From NCBI RefSeq assembly GCF_039521365.1, contig NZ_BAAACF010000006.1, positions 122,527 through 186,526 of the forward strand: a DNA stretch of 64,000 bases, given 5' to 3'. The notes below the pieces were generated by a model. That model saw nothing but the letters and a program-made list of their open reading frames with translations, did not search any database and was not told the DNA's origin. Below are positions 8,049-15,719 of this stretch, piece after piece (position 1 is the stretch's first letter; the number at the start of each line of letters is the position of its first letter). The translations under genes and the position numbers were made by a program. Origin of the DNA: Clostridium_AW malenominatum. GTDB taxonomy: Bacteria > Bacillota > Clostridia > Clostridiales > Clostridiaceae.

Positions 8049-8369
8049 TTATTCCACTCTAACTGCAGTACCAGAGGCAGTTACCATTAGCATATTTCCA
8101 CCTTGTCCAAGCACTTCATAATCTATGTCTACTCCTATAACTGCATTAGCGCCCATGGACATTGCTCTGTTTTCTAATTCTTTTAAAGCATTTTCTCTAG
8201 CTTGAATTAATTCTCCCTCATAGGAACCAGAACGTCCACCGAAAAAATTAGTTAATCCAGCTGCAAAATCTTTGATAAAGTTTACTCCTGAAATTACTTC
8301 ACCAAAAACTATACCTTTGTACTCAAGTATTCTTCTACCTTCTATTGAATTTGTTGTTGTAACTATCAT
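8049..8369 (-). CDS. YbjQ family (UPF0145) protein
   Basis: A 106-aa protein of the YbjQ/UPF0145 family of small pentameric proteins, sometimes called heavy-metal-binding domain proteins; their role is unproven. Family features are the start IVTTTNSIEGRRILEYKG, the central ARENALKELENRAMSMGANAV, and the C-terminal GNMLMVTASGTAV. The ribosome site is GGAGGG. Confidence 0.9.
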   Translation of the reverse strand: MIVTTTNSIEGRRILEYKGIVFGEVISGVNFIKDFAAGLTNFFGGRSGSYEGELIQARENALKELENRAMSMGANAVIGVDIDYEVLGQGGNMLMVTASGTAVRVE

Positions 8370-8462
8370 ATCTATCCCTCCATGCTTTTTTATAATACTT
8401 TCTCTATCTTTATTATAAATCCTTTCGAATATTATAATACATTAATTCTTTCTTAAACTTAT

Positions 8463-9437
8463 TTAATGCTGAGTTATTTTTAGAATAAATTTATCTGACC
8501 CTAATATTTCTACCTGTCCCCCAATAGGAAATGTAAATCTTGGATTTGTATGTCCAAAGTTTAAATTTGCTATTACTGGTATGTTGTTCAATTCCTTTTT
8601 AGTTTTTATTATTTTAATTAGCATTTCATCTGAAACCTTAGATTCTTTTTGAAATCTACCAATTAATACTCCTTTTACTCTATGAAAATTAGGCTGATGA
8701 ATTAATGATTGTAAATCTCTATCGAAGTTTTCTCCAGTACTTAAAAAATCATCTTCAATGAATAATATGGAATCACTTAAGTCTGGCATAAATTCAGTTC
8801 CTTGAAGAAGGTTAAATGTACACAAGTTGCCACCTAAAATCTTCCCTTTAGCTACTCCCTTATTAATTATTAATACTCCTTCATCCTCTATAAACATTCT
8901 GTTTTCCTGATCTAAATACCATTCATCATCACTCCAATAAGGAGAATTTTTTACTTCAAATTCCTCTTCATTCATAAGACATTTTTTAAAATATTCTTCT
9001 GTATATTCATTTCCTTTTATCATACCAAAAGTTGAAAAATGAGGCCCTGAATAAGTAACTAATCCTGTTTTTTTATAAATAGCATTTTGTAGAGCAGTAA
9101 TATCAGAGAATCCACAAAATATTTTAGGGTTATCCTCAATAAGTTTGTAATCTATATATTTTAATAGCTGATTTGAATTATATCCACCAATGGTTGTTAA
9201 AATTCCTTTTACATGACTGTCCCCAAAAGCTTCATGCAAGTCCTCAATTCTATCTTCTATGCTTGAAGATGAAAATTCATCCATGTTTTCAGCATTTTTT
9301 GAAAAGGTTACTTTTAGACCTAATCTTCCCAGAGCATCTATAGCTATTTCTCTTTGTTTTACATCTATAATTCCTAAACTTCTCGAAGGAGAAATTACCC
9401 TTATTTCATCTCCTGATTTTAATTTATTTGCAATCAT
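8463..9437 (-). CDS. S66 family serine peptidase, MccF/LD-carboxypeptidase-like
   Basis: A 324-aa cytoplasmic protein of peptidase family S66, which includes peptidoglycan LD-carboxypeptidase and MccF, the microcin C self-immunity peptidase. The nucleophile serine lies in CGFSDITAL (Ser111). The Glu/His relay partners are probably in LFIEDD and NFGHTNPRF. The start overlaps the end of the upstream acetyltransferase gene by 14 bp, so the two are translationally coupled. The loop between the nucleophile and the second half (about residues 140-180) is acidic/aromatic, as in MccF-like members. Muropeptide recycling and immunity to a peptidyl-nucleotide antibiotic are both possible. Confidence 0.85.
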   Translation of the reverse strand: MIANKLKSGDEIRVISPSRSLGIIDVKQREIAIDALGRLGLKVTFSKNAENMDEFSSSSIEDRIEDLHEAFGDSHVKGILTTIGGYNSNQLLKYIDYKLIEDNPKIFCGFSDITALQNAIYKKTGLVTYSGPHFSTFGMIKGNEYTEEYFKKCLMNEEEFEVKNSPYWSDDEWYLDQENRMFIEDEGVLIINKGVAKGKILGGNLCTFNLLQGTEFMPDLSDSILFIEDDFLSTGENFDRDLQSLIHQPNFHRVKGVLIGRFQKESKVSDEMLIKIIKTKKELNNIPVIANLNFGHTNPRFTFPIGGQVEILGSDKFILKITQH

Positions 9438-9969
9438 CTGCTCTAACCCAATCCTCTCTTAAAATTCCCATTAAAATATCATCATGATATTTTCCATCTC
9501 TATATAATTCTTGTCTTAAAACGCCCTCTATCTTAAAACCACATTTTTCATAGCTTTTTATAGCACGTTCATTAAATGAAAATACATTCAACTTAACCTT
9601 ATTTATATTCATCTGTTCAAATATAAATTTAACTAGAGTTTTCATAGCATCTGTTCCATAGCCTTTTCCCCAGTAATCTTTGTCCCCAATAAATATTCCA
9701 ACTAAGGCTACGCTGTTCTTCCAATCGATAGAGTTAATTCCACATCCACCAATGTACTTGTTGTCCTGTAATGTTTCTATTGCAAAACTATATACATCCT
9801 TTGTAGCAGAAAGGCTTTCAACCCACTTTTCCTCATCTTCTAATGTATTTGGAAAAGGTATTCCTGGAGTTAAAAGCCTTTTTACTTCTGGATTATTAAC
9901 ATAGCTTTGTGCTGGCTTTACGTCTTCTTTTTTATATTCTCTTAATTTTACTTTCTCACCTGTGTACAT
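9424..9969 (-). CDS. GNAT family N-acetyltransferase (RimJ/RimL/MccE type)
   Basis: A 181-aa acetyltransferase. The acetyl-CoA-binding region is YWGKGYGTDAMKTLVKF (about residues 98-114). The RimL-type C-terminus follows: FSFNERAIKSYEKCGF, then EGVLRQELYRDGKYHDDILM. It overlaps the S66 peptidase by 14 bp. RimL and the C-terminal domain of MccE acetylate processed microcin C, and MccF is an S66 peptidase, so the pair recalls an MccE/MccF immunity set (inference). Confidence 0.88.
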   Translation of the reverse strand: MYTGEKVKLREYKKEDVKPAQSYVNNPEVKRLLTPGIPFPNTLEDEEKWVESLSATKDVYSFAIETLQDNKYIGGCGINSIDWKNSVALVGIFIGDKDYWGKGYGTDAMKTLVKFIFEQMNINKVKLNVFSFNERAIKSYEKCGFKIEGVLRQELYRDGKYHDDILMGILREDWVRADDCK

Positions 9970-10080
9970 TGTAATTTGCCCCCTTTGTTAGTTAAGTAAA
10001 GAACTCTTAATTTAAAAATATCCCCATTCCCACCCTCACTAAAATTATAATCAGTACATGGTAGTTACATTTACATTCTA

Positions 10081-10193
10081 TTTGTACTCATGTTACATTT
10101 ATGGGCCTAATTTGTTACCTGTGGATTCGAACCACTGGCACTGCCCCAATGCCGCCCACTATCCAACTTTCCCTGTTGGCGGGTTTGTACTCA
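10081..10193 (-). ncRNA. GC-rich structured island, possible tRNA-like noncoding RNA
   Basis: About 54% G+C by hand count over 10111-10190, against an AT-rich surrounding. Read on the minus strand it has an anticodon-arm-like hairpin CCAAC-AGGGAAA-GTTGG, a long-variable-arm-like hairpin GGCA...TGCC, and a T-arm-like hairpin GTGG-TTCGAAT-CCAC whose loop fits the tRNA T-loop consensus. There is no matching acceptor stem or CCA end, so it is not a normal tRNA. It is flanked by direct repeats TTTGTACTCA at 10081-10090 and 10184-10193. It lies directly downstream of the DIP1984 gene. Confidence 0.5.
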
Positions 10194-10223
10194 CCTTATA
10201 AATTTTAGCTACCTTCTTAAATA

Positions 10224-10679
10224 TTACAGCAAATCTATGTTCCAATTCATTCCTTGAATTTTTGTATCTAATAATCTAAATTCTTTTGATAATTCATCTA
10301 TTTTCTTTTGAGTTTCGCTAACATTTATTGTGCTCGAGAATTTTACTTCCGATCTACTATATCTATCTTGTCTTACTGTAGCAGCCTCTACTAGATGAGC
10401 AAGTATGAGCCTTTTATCCCAAATTCTCTCTCTTTCTGCTAAGGCATCTGCTAAAGTCATATTATCATTGAATTTTGTTTGTGAATTTGTTTTATTTATT
10501 CTTTTTATTATATCTGTCACTTCATATAAGCATCTATCTAGATCCTTAAGTAATAACTCGGGAGATTCCATAGGCTCGTCTCCTTCTTGAATTTTAGCAT
10601 TATTTGTAAGCCTATTTTTAAGCTGTTCTATTCTTTTTTGATAATCTGATCTTAAAATTAAAGCTTCAGCAAGCTTCAT
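10224..10679 (-). CDS. DIP1984 family (septicolysin-like) protein
   Basis: A 151-aa mostly helical, probably coiled-coil protein that matches the DIP1984 family. The match is seen in KLAEALILRSDYQKRIEQLK at the N-terminus, the acidic GDEPMESPELLLKDLD, the central MTLADALAERERIWDKRL, and the C-terminal KIDELSKEFRLLDTKIQGMNW. The name septicolysin in databases is probably misleading, as no toxin feature is visible. The ribosome site is AGGGGTGAT. Just downstream is the tRNA-like island. I have a loose, unverified recollection that this family occurs near RNA-repair genes. Confidence 0.85.
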   Translation of the reverse strand: MKLAEALILRSDYQKRIEQLKNRLTNNAKIQEGDEPMESPELLLKDLDRCLYEVTDIIKRINKTNSQTKFNDNMTLADALAERERIWDKRLILAHLVEAATVRQDRYSRSEVKFSSTINVSETQKKIDELSKEFRLLDTKIQGMNWNIDLL

Positions 10680-10749
10680 AATATCACCCCTATTTTAAAC
10701 TTTCATTTCTAAGAAATTTTCTCTTATATAAATTTCAACTATATTAGCA

Positions 10750-11316
10750 TTATTTTGAAATAGAGTCAACTAGTTTACCTATTCTATCTTTAACAACCAC
10801 AGGTAGTTCTTGTTTTAAAGCTCTTTTTAATAAGTTAATATGCTTTGAACCCTGTTCTAATAAATATCTTTCTATAATTTCCACCTTATAATCTCTATTA
10901 GGAATTAACTGATACGCTACATACCAATCTTCCAATGAAGTTAGTGGTATATTTATATCCTCTAGAGTCATAAAAGATGTTATGGCATCTTCATCAAAAA
11001 TATATTCATACTGCCCACTTTCATGATTAATTATAAAGCCACCCATAATATCTACATCTACATTATTTACTTTATATTCCCCAAAATATTTTGTAGCGTA
11101 GTTAGAAATTTTCTCTTTTTTCTCTCCTACTCCCAAGCTTTGGAATATATTCTCTACTTTTTCCTTATCCTTTAAATCTATAAGTATATCTATATCATTT
11201 GGACTATCTACTAATTTATAATGATTTAGTAATATAGAGGCTCCTACTGCCCACTTCACTCCTTCATTATTGAGCCTTTCTCCTATAAACTTTAATGTTT
11301 CATATATCATATCCAT
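10750..11316 (-). CDS. Nucleotidyltransferase-fold protein
   Basis: A 188-aa protein with a minimal nucleotidyltransferase pattern: VGASILLNHYKL (about residues 25-36), then SPNDIDILID, giving the hS..D-x-D metal-binding motif, and a third acidic residue in VDVDIMGGF. It resembles small NTases of the MNT/AbiEii-like superfamily. No HEPN or antitoxin partner is next to it, so a toxin-antitoxin role is not supported. The ATG at 11316 follows AGGAAAGG; a TTG one codon earlier is less likely. Confidence 0.75.
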   Translation of the reverse strand: MDMIYETLKFIGERLNNEGVKWAVGASILLNHYKLVDSPNDIDILIDLKDKEKVENIFQSLGVGEKKEKISNYATKYFGEYKVNNVDVDIMGGFIINHESGQYEYIFDEDAITSFMTLEDINIPLTSLEDWYVAYQLIPNRDYKVEIIERYLLEQGSKHINLLKRALKQELPVVVKDRIGKLVDSISK

Positions 11317-11344
11317 CAAACCTTTCCTAGTATTTTAGTTACTT

Positions 11345-11668
11345 TTAAATATCCTTTGGTCCGCTCCACAAGTGTTTTTTCATATCTATGCATAGATTTT
11401 CTTTAAAAGTAATTCCTTCAGAAATTAAAACATCTCTCTGGAATTCCATAGAACCGAAAACATAACTTGGTGCCATCTCTCCAAATTTATTAACTACTCT
11501 ATGACAAGGTAATTTAAGCTCTTCTGGTGCTGCTTTCATTGCCCATCCTACTATCCTTGCGCTTCTTGGCTCTCCTAGTAGCAAGGCTATTTGACCGTAA
11601 GTTGCCACCTTACCTTCTGGTATCTGTGAAACTATTTTATAAACTCTTTGAAAGAAATCCTTAGACAT
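11345..11668 (-). CDS. MGMT family / alkyltransferase-like protein
   Basis: 107 aa corresponding to the DNA-binding, catalytic domain of O6-alkylguanine-DNA alkyltransferases without the N-terminal domain. The winged-helix segment is visible as GKVATYGQIALLLG and ARIVGWAMKAAP. The active motif LPCHRVV has its cysteine at residue 55. Classical alkyltransferase-like proteins lack this Cys, so activity is possible. The start at 11668 fits the family better than the ATG seven codons earlier. Role: repair or flagging of alkylated guanine. Confidence 0.85.
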   Translation of the reverse strand: MSKDFFQRVYKIVSQIPEGKVATYGQIALLLGEPRSARIVGWAMKAAPEELKLPCHRVVNKFGEMAPSYVFGSMEFQRDVLISEGITFKENLCIDMKKHLWSGPKDI

Positions 11669-11735
11669 AATTAAATACTTTCCCTTCATTTTTACTAATC
11701 ATTTGCTTCTACGCCTTTCTCTTATGCTAGTATGG

Positions 11736-12188
11736 CTATAGGGTCTTTTGAAAGGCAGTCAAATAAATTCCTTCTTTAATTTCTATATCCTCTACTTTTT
11801 TAAAACCATTCTTAATATAAAATCTTACCGCTGGTATATTTTCTTTTCCTGTAGTAACTATTATTTTACTAATTCCTGTGCGAAGACTTTCTACAAAATT
11901 TAATAATTTTTCAGCTATTCCCTTTCTAAAAAAATTAGGATGTATTGCTATTCTATGAATATCTAAAATTTCCTCTGTAATTTTAAAGGAAATAATCCCT
12001 ACAAGCACTTCAGCTAAATAATATCCATAGAAACTTTCCCCACTTTCTTTTATGGTCTCTAATGTATCCCTTAGTGTTGGTATATCATAAAACCCTATGA
12101 TTCCTGCCTCTACTAAATAAGAAGCTTTTTGTATATCTAATATTTTTTCTACTATACACTTATCTTTTACATCCAGCTCTTTAATCAT
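11736..12188 (-). CDS. GNAT family N-acetyltransferase
   Basis: A 150-aa GNAT protein. The acetyl-CoA loop appears as FFRKGIAEKLLNFVE (about residues 87-101). It is followed by the strand and helix pattern IPAVRFYIKNGFKKVEDIEI. The ribosome site is weak. The substrate is unknown. It is the third GNAT within 11 kb. Confidence 0.85.
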   Translation of the reverse strand: MIKELDVKDKCIVEKILDIQKASYLVEAGIIGFYDIPTLRDTLETIKESGESFYGYYLAEVLVGIISFKITEEILDIHRIAIHPNFFRKGIAEKLLNFVESLRTGISKIIVTTGKENIPAVRFYIKNGFKKVEDIEIKEGIYLTAFQKTL

Positions 12189-12267
12189 CTCTACTAATTT
12201 CCTTTACAATAGTTTTATTAATATTTTACCATAAAAATTAAATAACTGTCCCTGGTCAGAAACCAAA

Positions 12268-12289
12268 AAAGGGAAGATTTAACTTCCCT
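12268..12289 (-). terminator. Terminator after the prolyl-tRNA editing gene
   Basis: Hairpin AAGGGAAG / CTTCCCTT with a 6-base loop, followed on the minus strand by TTTTT. It lies just beyond the stop at 12296. Confidence 0.85.
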
Positions 12290-12295
12290 TAATAA

Positions 12296-12790
12296 TTATA
12301 TTTTTATATAGTTAAATTCATTGCCTTGGTGATGAAGGAATTTCTCAAAGTCATCATAAGATATTGTAATAGTTGCTGTATTTACATTAGGATGAAAACT
12401 AATTTTATTGCAGTTAATCAAATCTTTGTCTATTAGTACCTTAACACTTTTTTCTTTATCATTTATCAATCCAAAGGGAGTAACGGACCCAGGGGTAAGA
12501 CTTAAATACTTATATAGTCTTTCCTCCGATGCAAAGCTTAAACTACTGCTCTCAATTTCCTTTGATAAATCCTTTAAATTAACCTGCTTCCATTCTGTTA
12601 TAATAAGAAGATAGTGAATATCTCCCTTTCTATTGCGAATAAATAAATTTTTACAATGCTGCCCTTCCATATGTATATTTAAATTATTGGCTTCTTCAAT
12701 AGTAAAAATTGCTGGATGTTCATATCTAATATAATCTATGTTTAATTCTTTTAAAACATCGTATACCCTTTTTTCTTCTTCTCTAATCAT
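12296..12790 (-). CDS. Prolyl-tRNA editing protein (YbaK/ProX family)
   Basis: A 164-aa aminoacyl-tRNA deacylase of the YbaK/ProX superfamily. Clostridial ProXp-ala members hydrolyse Ala-tRNA(Pro), protecting against proline mistranslation. Visible family segments are YEHPAIFTIEEA, HCKNLFIRNRKGDIHYLLII with the conserved lysine (K47), the LTPGSVTPFGL motif and FHPNVNTATITIS. The start overlaps the end of the NUDIX gene by 8 bp, so the two are coupled; a terminator follows. Confidence 0.9.
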   Translation of the reverse strand: MIREEEKRVYDVLKELNIDYIRYEHPAIFTIEEANNLNIHMEGQHCKNLFIRNRKGDIHYLLIITEWKQVNLKDLSKEIESSSLSFASEERLYKYLSLTPGSVTPFGLINDKEKSVKVLIDKDLINCNKISFHPNVNTATITISYDDFEKFLHHQGNEFNYIKI

Positions 12791-13307
12791 TGAATCTTAT
12801 CTCCTTACTACTTAATTCTTTTAAGAAAGTTTTATCCCTCTCTTTTATAAATCTACCTACATAGTTATAAGGCTCATCCTTTTCTAAAAAATCCATTGCT
12901 TCTTCTATACTCATCCATTTTAATTTAAAACCACTATTAATTTCTTCTTCGGTATAACTAGTCTCTCCTATTTCCCCTTTAACCTTTGAATAATAGCAAT
13001 AGGATATTTGCAATTGCTCAAATTCATCTCTATATTCTATAATAGCCCCTACTTCTCCTAAAACTTCTATAGCTGTCCCTACTTCTTCTGCTACTTCTCT
13101 CCCTAACGCTTCTACTATGTTTTCCCCAGGTTCTATTCCTCCACCAGGTAGCTTATGATAGTTATCCTTTGAAACATAAAGTATTGCTATTTTACCTGAT
13201 TCATCAAATAAAATTGTTCTTGCAGCTTTTCTCACCTTGTAAGAAATCTCTTTAGTGTCATTATTTATTCCTATATGTTTTTCATAAATTTCTCTTAATA
13301 AATTCAT
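12783..13307 (-). CDS. NUDIX hydrolase
   Basis: A 174-aa NUDIX pyrophosphatase. The box covers about residues 55-77, beginning GGGIEPGENIVEAL and continuing into REVAEEVG. An N-terminal helical part of about 25 residues precedes the domain. The start has a GTGAAGTGAT ribosome site. It is translationally coupled to the prolyl-tRNA editing gene and lies 24 bp after dut, so dut, this gene and the editing gene probably form one transcript of housecleaning functions. Confidence 0.9.
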   Translation of the reverse strand: MNLLREIYEKHIGINNDTKEISYKVRKAARTILFDESGKIAILYVSKDNYHKLPGGGIEPGENIVEALGREVAEEVGTAIEVLGEVGAIIEYRDEFEQLQISYCYYSKVKGEIGETSYTEEEINSGFKLKWMSIEEAMDFLEKDEPYNYVGRFIKERDKTFLKELSSKEIRFND

Positions 13308-13331
13308 GTAATCACTTCACTTTTCTTAATT

Positions 13332-13766
13332 TTAAACCCCTGTTGAACCAAATCCTCCAGCTTCCCTTTCCGTTTCCGTTAACTCTTCTACTTCTATTAC
13401 ATCCACTGGTACTATAGGCTTTACAACCATTTGAGCTATTTTCATTCCTATTTCAACTTTAAATGGAACTTTTCCATGGTTGATAAGTATTACTCCAACT
13501 TCTCCACGATATCCTTCATCTATAGTCCCTGGAGTATTTAAAACCGTTATGCCATTTTTAAGAGCTAATCCACTTCTAGGTCTCACTTGCGCCTCAGTGA
13601 ATGGTGGAAGCTGAATACTAATTCCTGTTCCTACTAGTTTCACTTCTCCTGGTTCAATAGTTAAATTTGCCGTTGAAAATAAATCTAAACCAGCATCCCC
13701 TATATGTGCGTATTGTGGTAACTTAGCATCTTTATTTAATAGTTTAACTTTTAATGTGTACTTCAT
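13332..13766 (-). CDS. dut: Deoxyuridine 5'-triphosphate nucleotidohydrolase (dUTPase)
   Basis: A 144-aa trimeric-type dUTPase that converts dUTP to dUMP and pyrophosphate, keeping uracil out of DNA and feeding dTMP synthesis. The conserved motifs are in order: GDAGLDLFS (23-31), PRSGLALK, NTPGTIDEGYRGEVGV with the catalytic Asp, and the C-terminal P-loop-like GGFGSTGV. The ribosome site AAGGAGG is ideal. The leader region contains four short palindromes (see the repeat entry). Confidence 0.97.
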   Translation of the reverse strand: MKYTLKVKLLNKDAKLPQYAHIGDAGLDLFSTANLTIEPGEVKLVGTGISIQLPPFTEAQVRPRSGLALKNGITVLNTPGTIDEGYRGEVGVILINHGKVPFKVEIGMKIAQMVVKPIVPVDVIEVEELTETEREAGGFGSTGV

Positions 13767-13782
13767 TTTATTCCTCCTTAGT

Positions 13783-13956
13783 AAAAATTACGAAGTAATT
13801 TTTCAGATGACTAGATGATTAGATATTTAGATTTTTAGATATTGTAAAAACTTCCATGGAGTTTTAATATTAAAGAAATTCCTTAGGAATTTGCACATTA
13901 TCTAATCATCTAAATATCCATCAATCTAAATATCTAAAAAATTGCTTAGCAATTTT
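13783..13956. repeat. Cluster of four similar 17-21-bp palindromes joined by TAGAT-type linkers
   Basis: Four short palindromes of similar size: AAAATTAC/GTAATTTT (13783-13803), AAAACTTCCATGGAGTTTT (about 13848-13866), AAATTCCTTAGGAATTT (about 13876-13892) and AAAATTGC/GCAATTTT (13938-13956). The linkers hold repeats of AGATGATTAGAT and ATTTAGAT in both orientations, so the whole block is also roughly an inverted repeat. It lies between infC and dut. Role unknown. Confidence 0.65.
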
Positions 13957-13970
13957 ATTAAATTATATCA

Positions 13971-14003
13971 AAAAGAGATAGATATATTCTACCCATCTCT
14001 TTG
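13971..14003 (-). terminator. Terminator after infC
   Basis: Inverted repeat AAAGAGAT / ATCTCTTT with a roughly 17-base loop, located 10 bp after the infC stop. Confidence 0.6.
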
Positions 14004-14012
14004 TAAAAGGCA

Positions 14013-14522
14013 CTATTGTTTTTTAGGTGCTAAAATCATTATCATATTATTGCCTTCTAATTTAGCTGGTTTTTCAACCACGCCTACATCTCCAACTTTA
14101 GACAAAAACAAATTGAACACTTCATTTCCTACACTTGTATAATTATTTTGTCTTCCTCTAAATCTTATGGAAACCTTAACTTTATTTTCTTTTTCTAAAA
14201 ATCTTTTGGCATTATTAGCCTTAATATCTATATCATGCTCTTCGATAGTGGCACTTAATTTTACTTCCTTAATAGAAACCACTTTCTGATTTTTCTTAGC
14301 TTCCTTCATCTTCTTATTCTTTTCATAAAGATATTTTTCGTAATTCATTATTCTGCATACAGGGGGATTAGCATTTTCTGATATCATAACTAGATCTAGT
14401 TCTTGATCTTGAGCTCTCTTTAAAGCTTCTCCTATCCCTAGAATAACATCTCCATCTTCTCCTATAAGTCTTACTTCCTTTGCTCTAATGTTTTCATTTA
14501 AGTTATTATTGTTATTAATAAT
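14013..14522 (-). CDS. infC: Translation initiation factor IF-3 (orphan, ATT start)
   Basis: A 169-aa IF-3, which binds the 30S subunit and checks start-codon pairing. The N-domain reads NENIRAKEVRLIGEDGDVI and the linker/C-domain ANPPVCRIMNYEKYLYE, KNQKVVSIKEVKLS, TIEEHDIDIKANNAKRFL and VSIRFRGR. GGAGGTGTTGT lies just before ATT ATT at 14522/14519, and no ATG occurs until 14387, inside the conserved N-domain. The start is therefore ATT, as in classical infC autoregulation. rpmI and rplT do not follow, and the C-domain is divergent, so it may be a second copy. Confidence 0.88.
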   Translation of the reverse strand: MINNNNNLNENIRAKEVRLIGEDGDVILGIGEALKRAQDQELDLVMISENANPPVCRIMNYEKYLYEKNKKMKEAKKNQKVVSIKEVKLSATIEEHDIDIKANNAKRFLEKENKVKVSIRFRGRQNNYTSVGNEVFNLFLSKVGDVGVVEKPAKLEGNNMIMILAPKKQ

Positions 14523-14638
14523 ACAACACCTCCAAAATACATATATTAAATATTATTTAATATATTATATATAGTATACCCTATTTTTAAATATAGTCCA
14601 AACAAATCTAGAATAAATTAACTAAAAATAGTAAAATA

Positions 14639-14684
14639 GGGGACAGTTATTAAAATTTAAATAAAAATTTTAATAACTGTCCCT
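14639..14684 (-). terminator. Terminator of the lysC-asd unit with GGGGACAGTTAT stems
   Basis: GGGGACAGTTAT (14639-14650) pairs with ATAACTGTCCC (14673-14683), extended by AT pairs in between. T-rich sequence follows on the minus strand. It lies 18 bp after the asd stop. The same stem sequence recurs at 50271-50310. Confidence 0.85.
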
Positions 14685-14701
14685 AAATTCATTTAAAACT
14701 T

Positions 14702-15691
14702 CTATTTTTCTATTAAACATTCTGCAATTTGAATTGTATTTAATGCAGCGCCTTTTCTTATGTTGTCTGCAACAACCCAAAGATTTAAACCATTATCTAA
14801 ACTGAAGTCTCTTCTGATTCTTCCAACATAAACTTCATCTTTACCTGAAGCATCAATTGGCATTGGATAAACTAAATCCTTAGCATTGTCTTGAAGAATA
14901 ATTCCATCAGCATTTTTATATAATTCAAATATATCTTCTATTTCAAAACCATTTTCTAATTCCACATTTATGCTTTCACTATGGGAATTTAAAACTGGAA
15001 CTCTAACAGTAGTTGCTGTTATTTTTAAATCTGGGCTATGAAGTATTTTTCTTGTTTCATTAACCATTTTTATCTCTTCTTTTGTGTAACCATTATCTAA
15101 GAAAGAATCAATATGTGGAAGTAAATTCCCTACTATTGGATAAGGGAACTTTTTAGGCGCTTCACCATTATATCCGTTAATCAAATCATTATATCCCGCT
15201 GCTCCTGCTCCTGAAACTGCTTGATAAGTTGAATATACAATTCTTTTAATTCCGTATTTATCATGCAATGGCTTTAGTGCTACCACAGCTTGTATTGTTG
15301 AACAATTCGGATTTGCTATTATTCCTTTATGAAGTTTTGCATCTTCTGGATTTACCTCTGGAACTACTAGTGGAACCTCTGGATCCATTCTCCAAGCACT
15401 GCTGTTATCAATTACTACAGCACCATATCTTGCAAAAATAGGAGCATATTCTAAACTTATAGTTCCTCCTGCTGAAAATAAAGCAAAATCTATTTTTTTA
15501 TCTTTAATATTATCCTCTTTTAGCTCTTCTACAGTGTAATTATTCCCTTTAAAAGTAACTTCTTTCCCTGCTGATCTGGCTGAAGCAAATAAATACAATT
15601 CATTTACCGGGAAATTTCTTTCTTCTAGAATTTCTAAAAACTTTCTTCCTACCATGCCTGTACATCCTACTAGGGCAACATTATACTTCAT
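14702..15691 (-). CDS. asd: Aspartate-semialdehyde dehydrogenase
   Basis: A 329-aa enzyme that reduces beta-aspartyl phosphate to aspartate semialdehyde with NADPH, the second step of the aspartate pathway to lysine, diaminopimelate, threonine and methionine. GCTGMVG (9-15) is the nucleotide loop, and NPNCST (127-132) carries the catalytic Cys130. Ribosome site GGGAGGA. It follows lysC and an MBL-fold gene on the same strand with short gaps, so it is probably under the tandem lysine riboswitches upstream of lysC. Confidence 0.97.
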   Translation of the reverse strand: MKYNVALVGCTGMVGRKFLEILEERNFPVNELYLFASARSAGKEVTFKGNNYTVEELKEDNIKDKKIDFALFSAGGTISLEYAPIFARYGAVVIDNSSAWRMDPEVPLVVPEVNPEDAKLHKGIIANPNCSTIQAVVALKPLHDKYGIKRIVYSTYQAVSGAGAAGYNDLINGYNGEAPKKFPYPIVGNLLPHIDSFLDNGYTKEEIKMVNETRKILHSPDLKITATTVRVPVLNSHSESINVELENGFEIEDIFELYKNADGIILQDNAKDLVYPMPIDASGKDEVYVGRIRRDFSLDNGLNLWVVADNIRKGAALNTIQIAECLIEK

Positions 15692-15719
15692 AACAAATTC
15701 CTCCCAAAAATTATTTTAT

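Noticed and set aside
10100..10195. A functional tRNA (Ser or Sec) in the GC-rich island
   Set aside because: T-arm-, anticodon-arm- and variable-arm-like hairpins exist, but there is no complementary acceptor stem, position 33 is not U and no CCA end is present.
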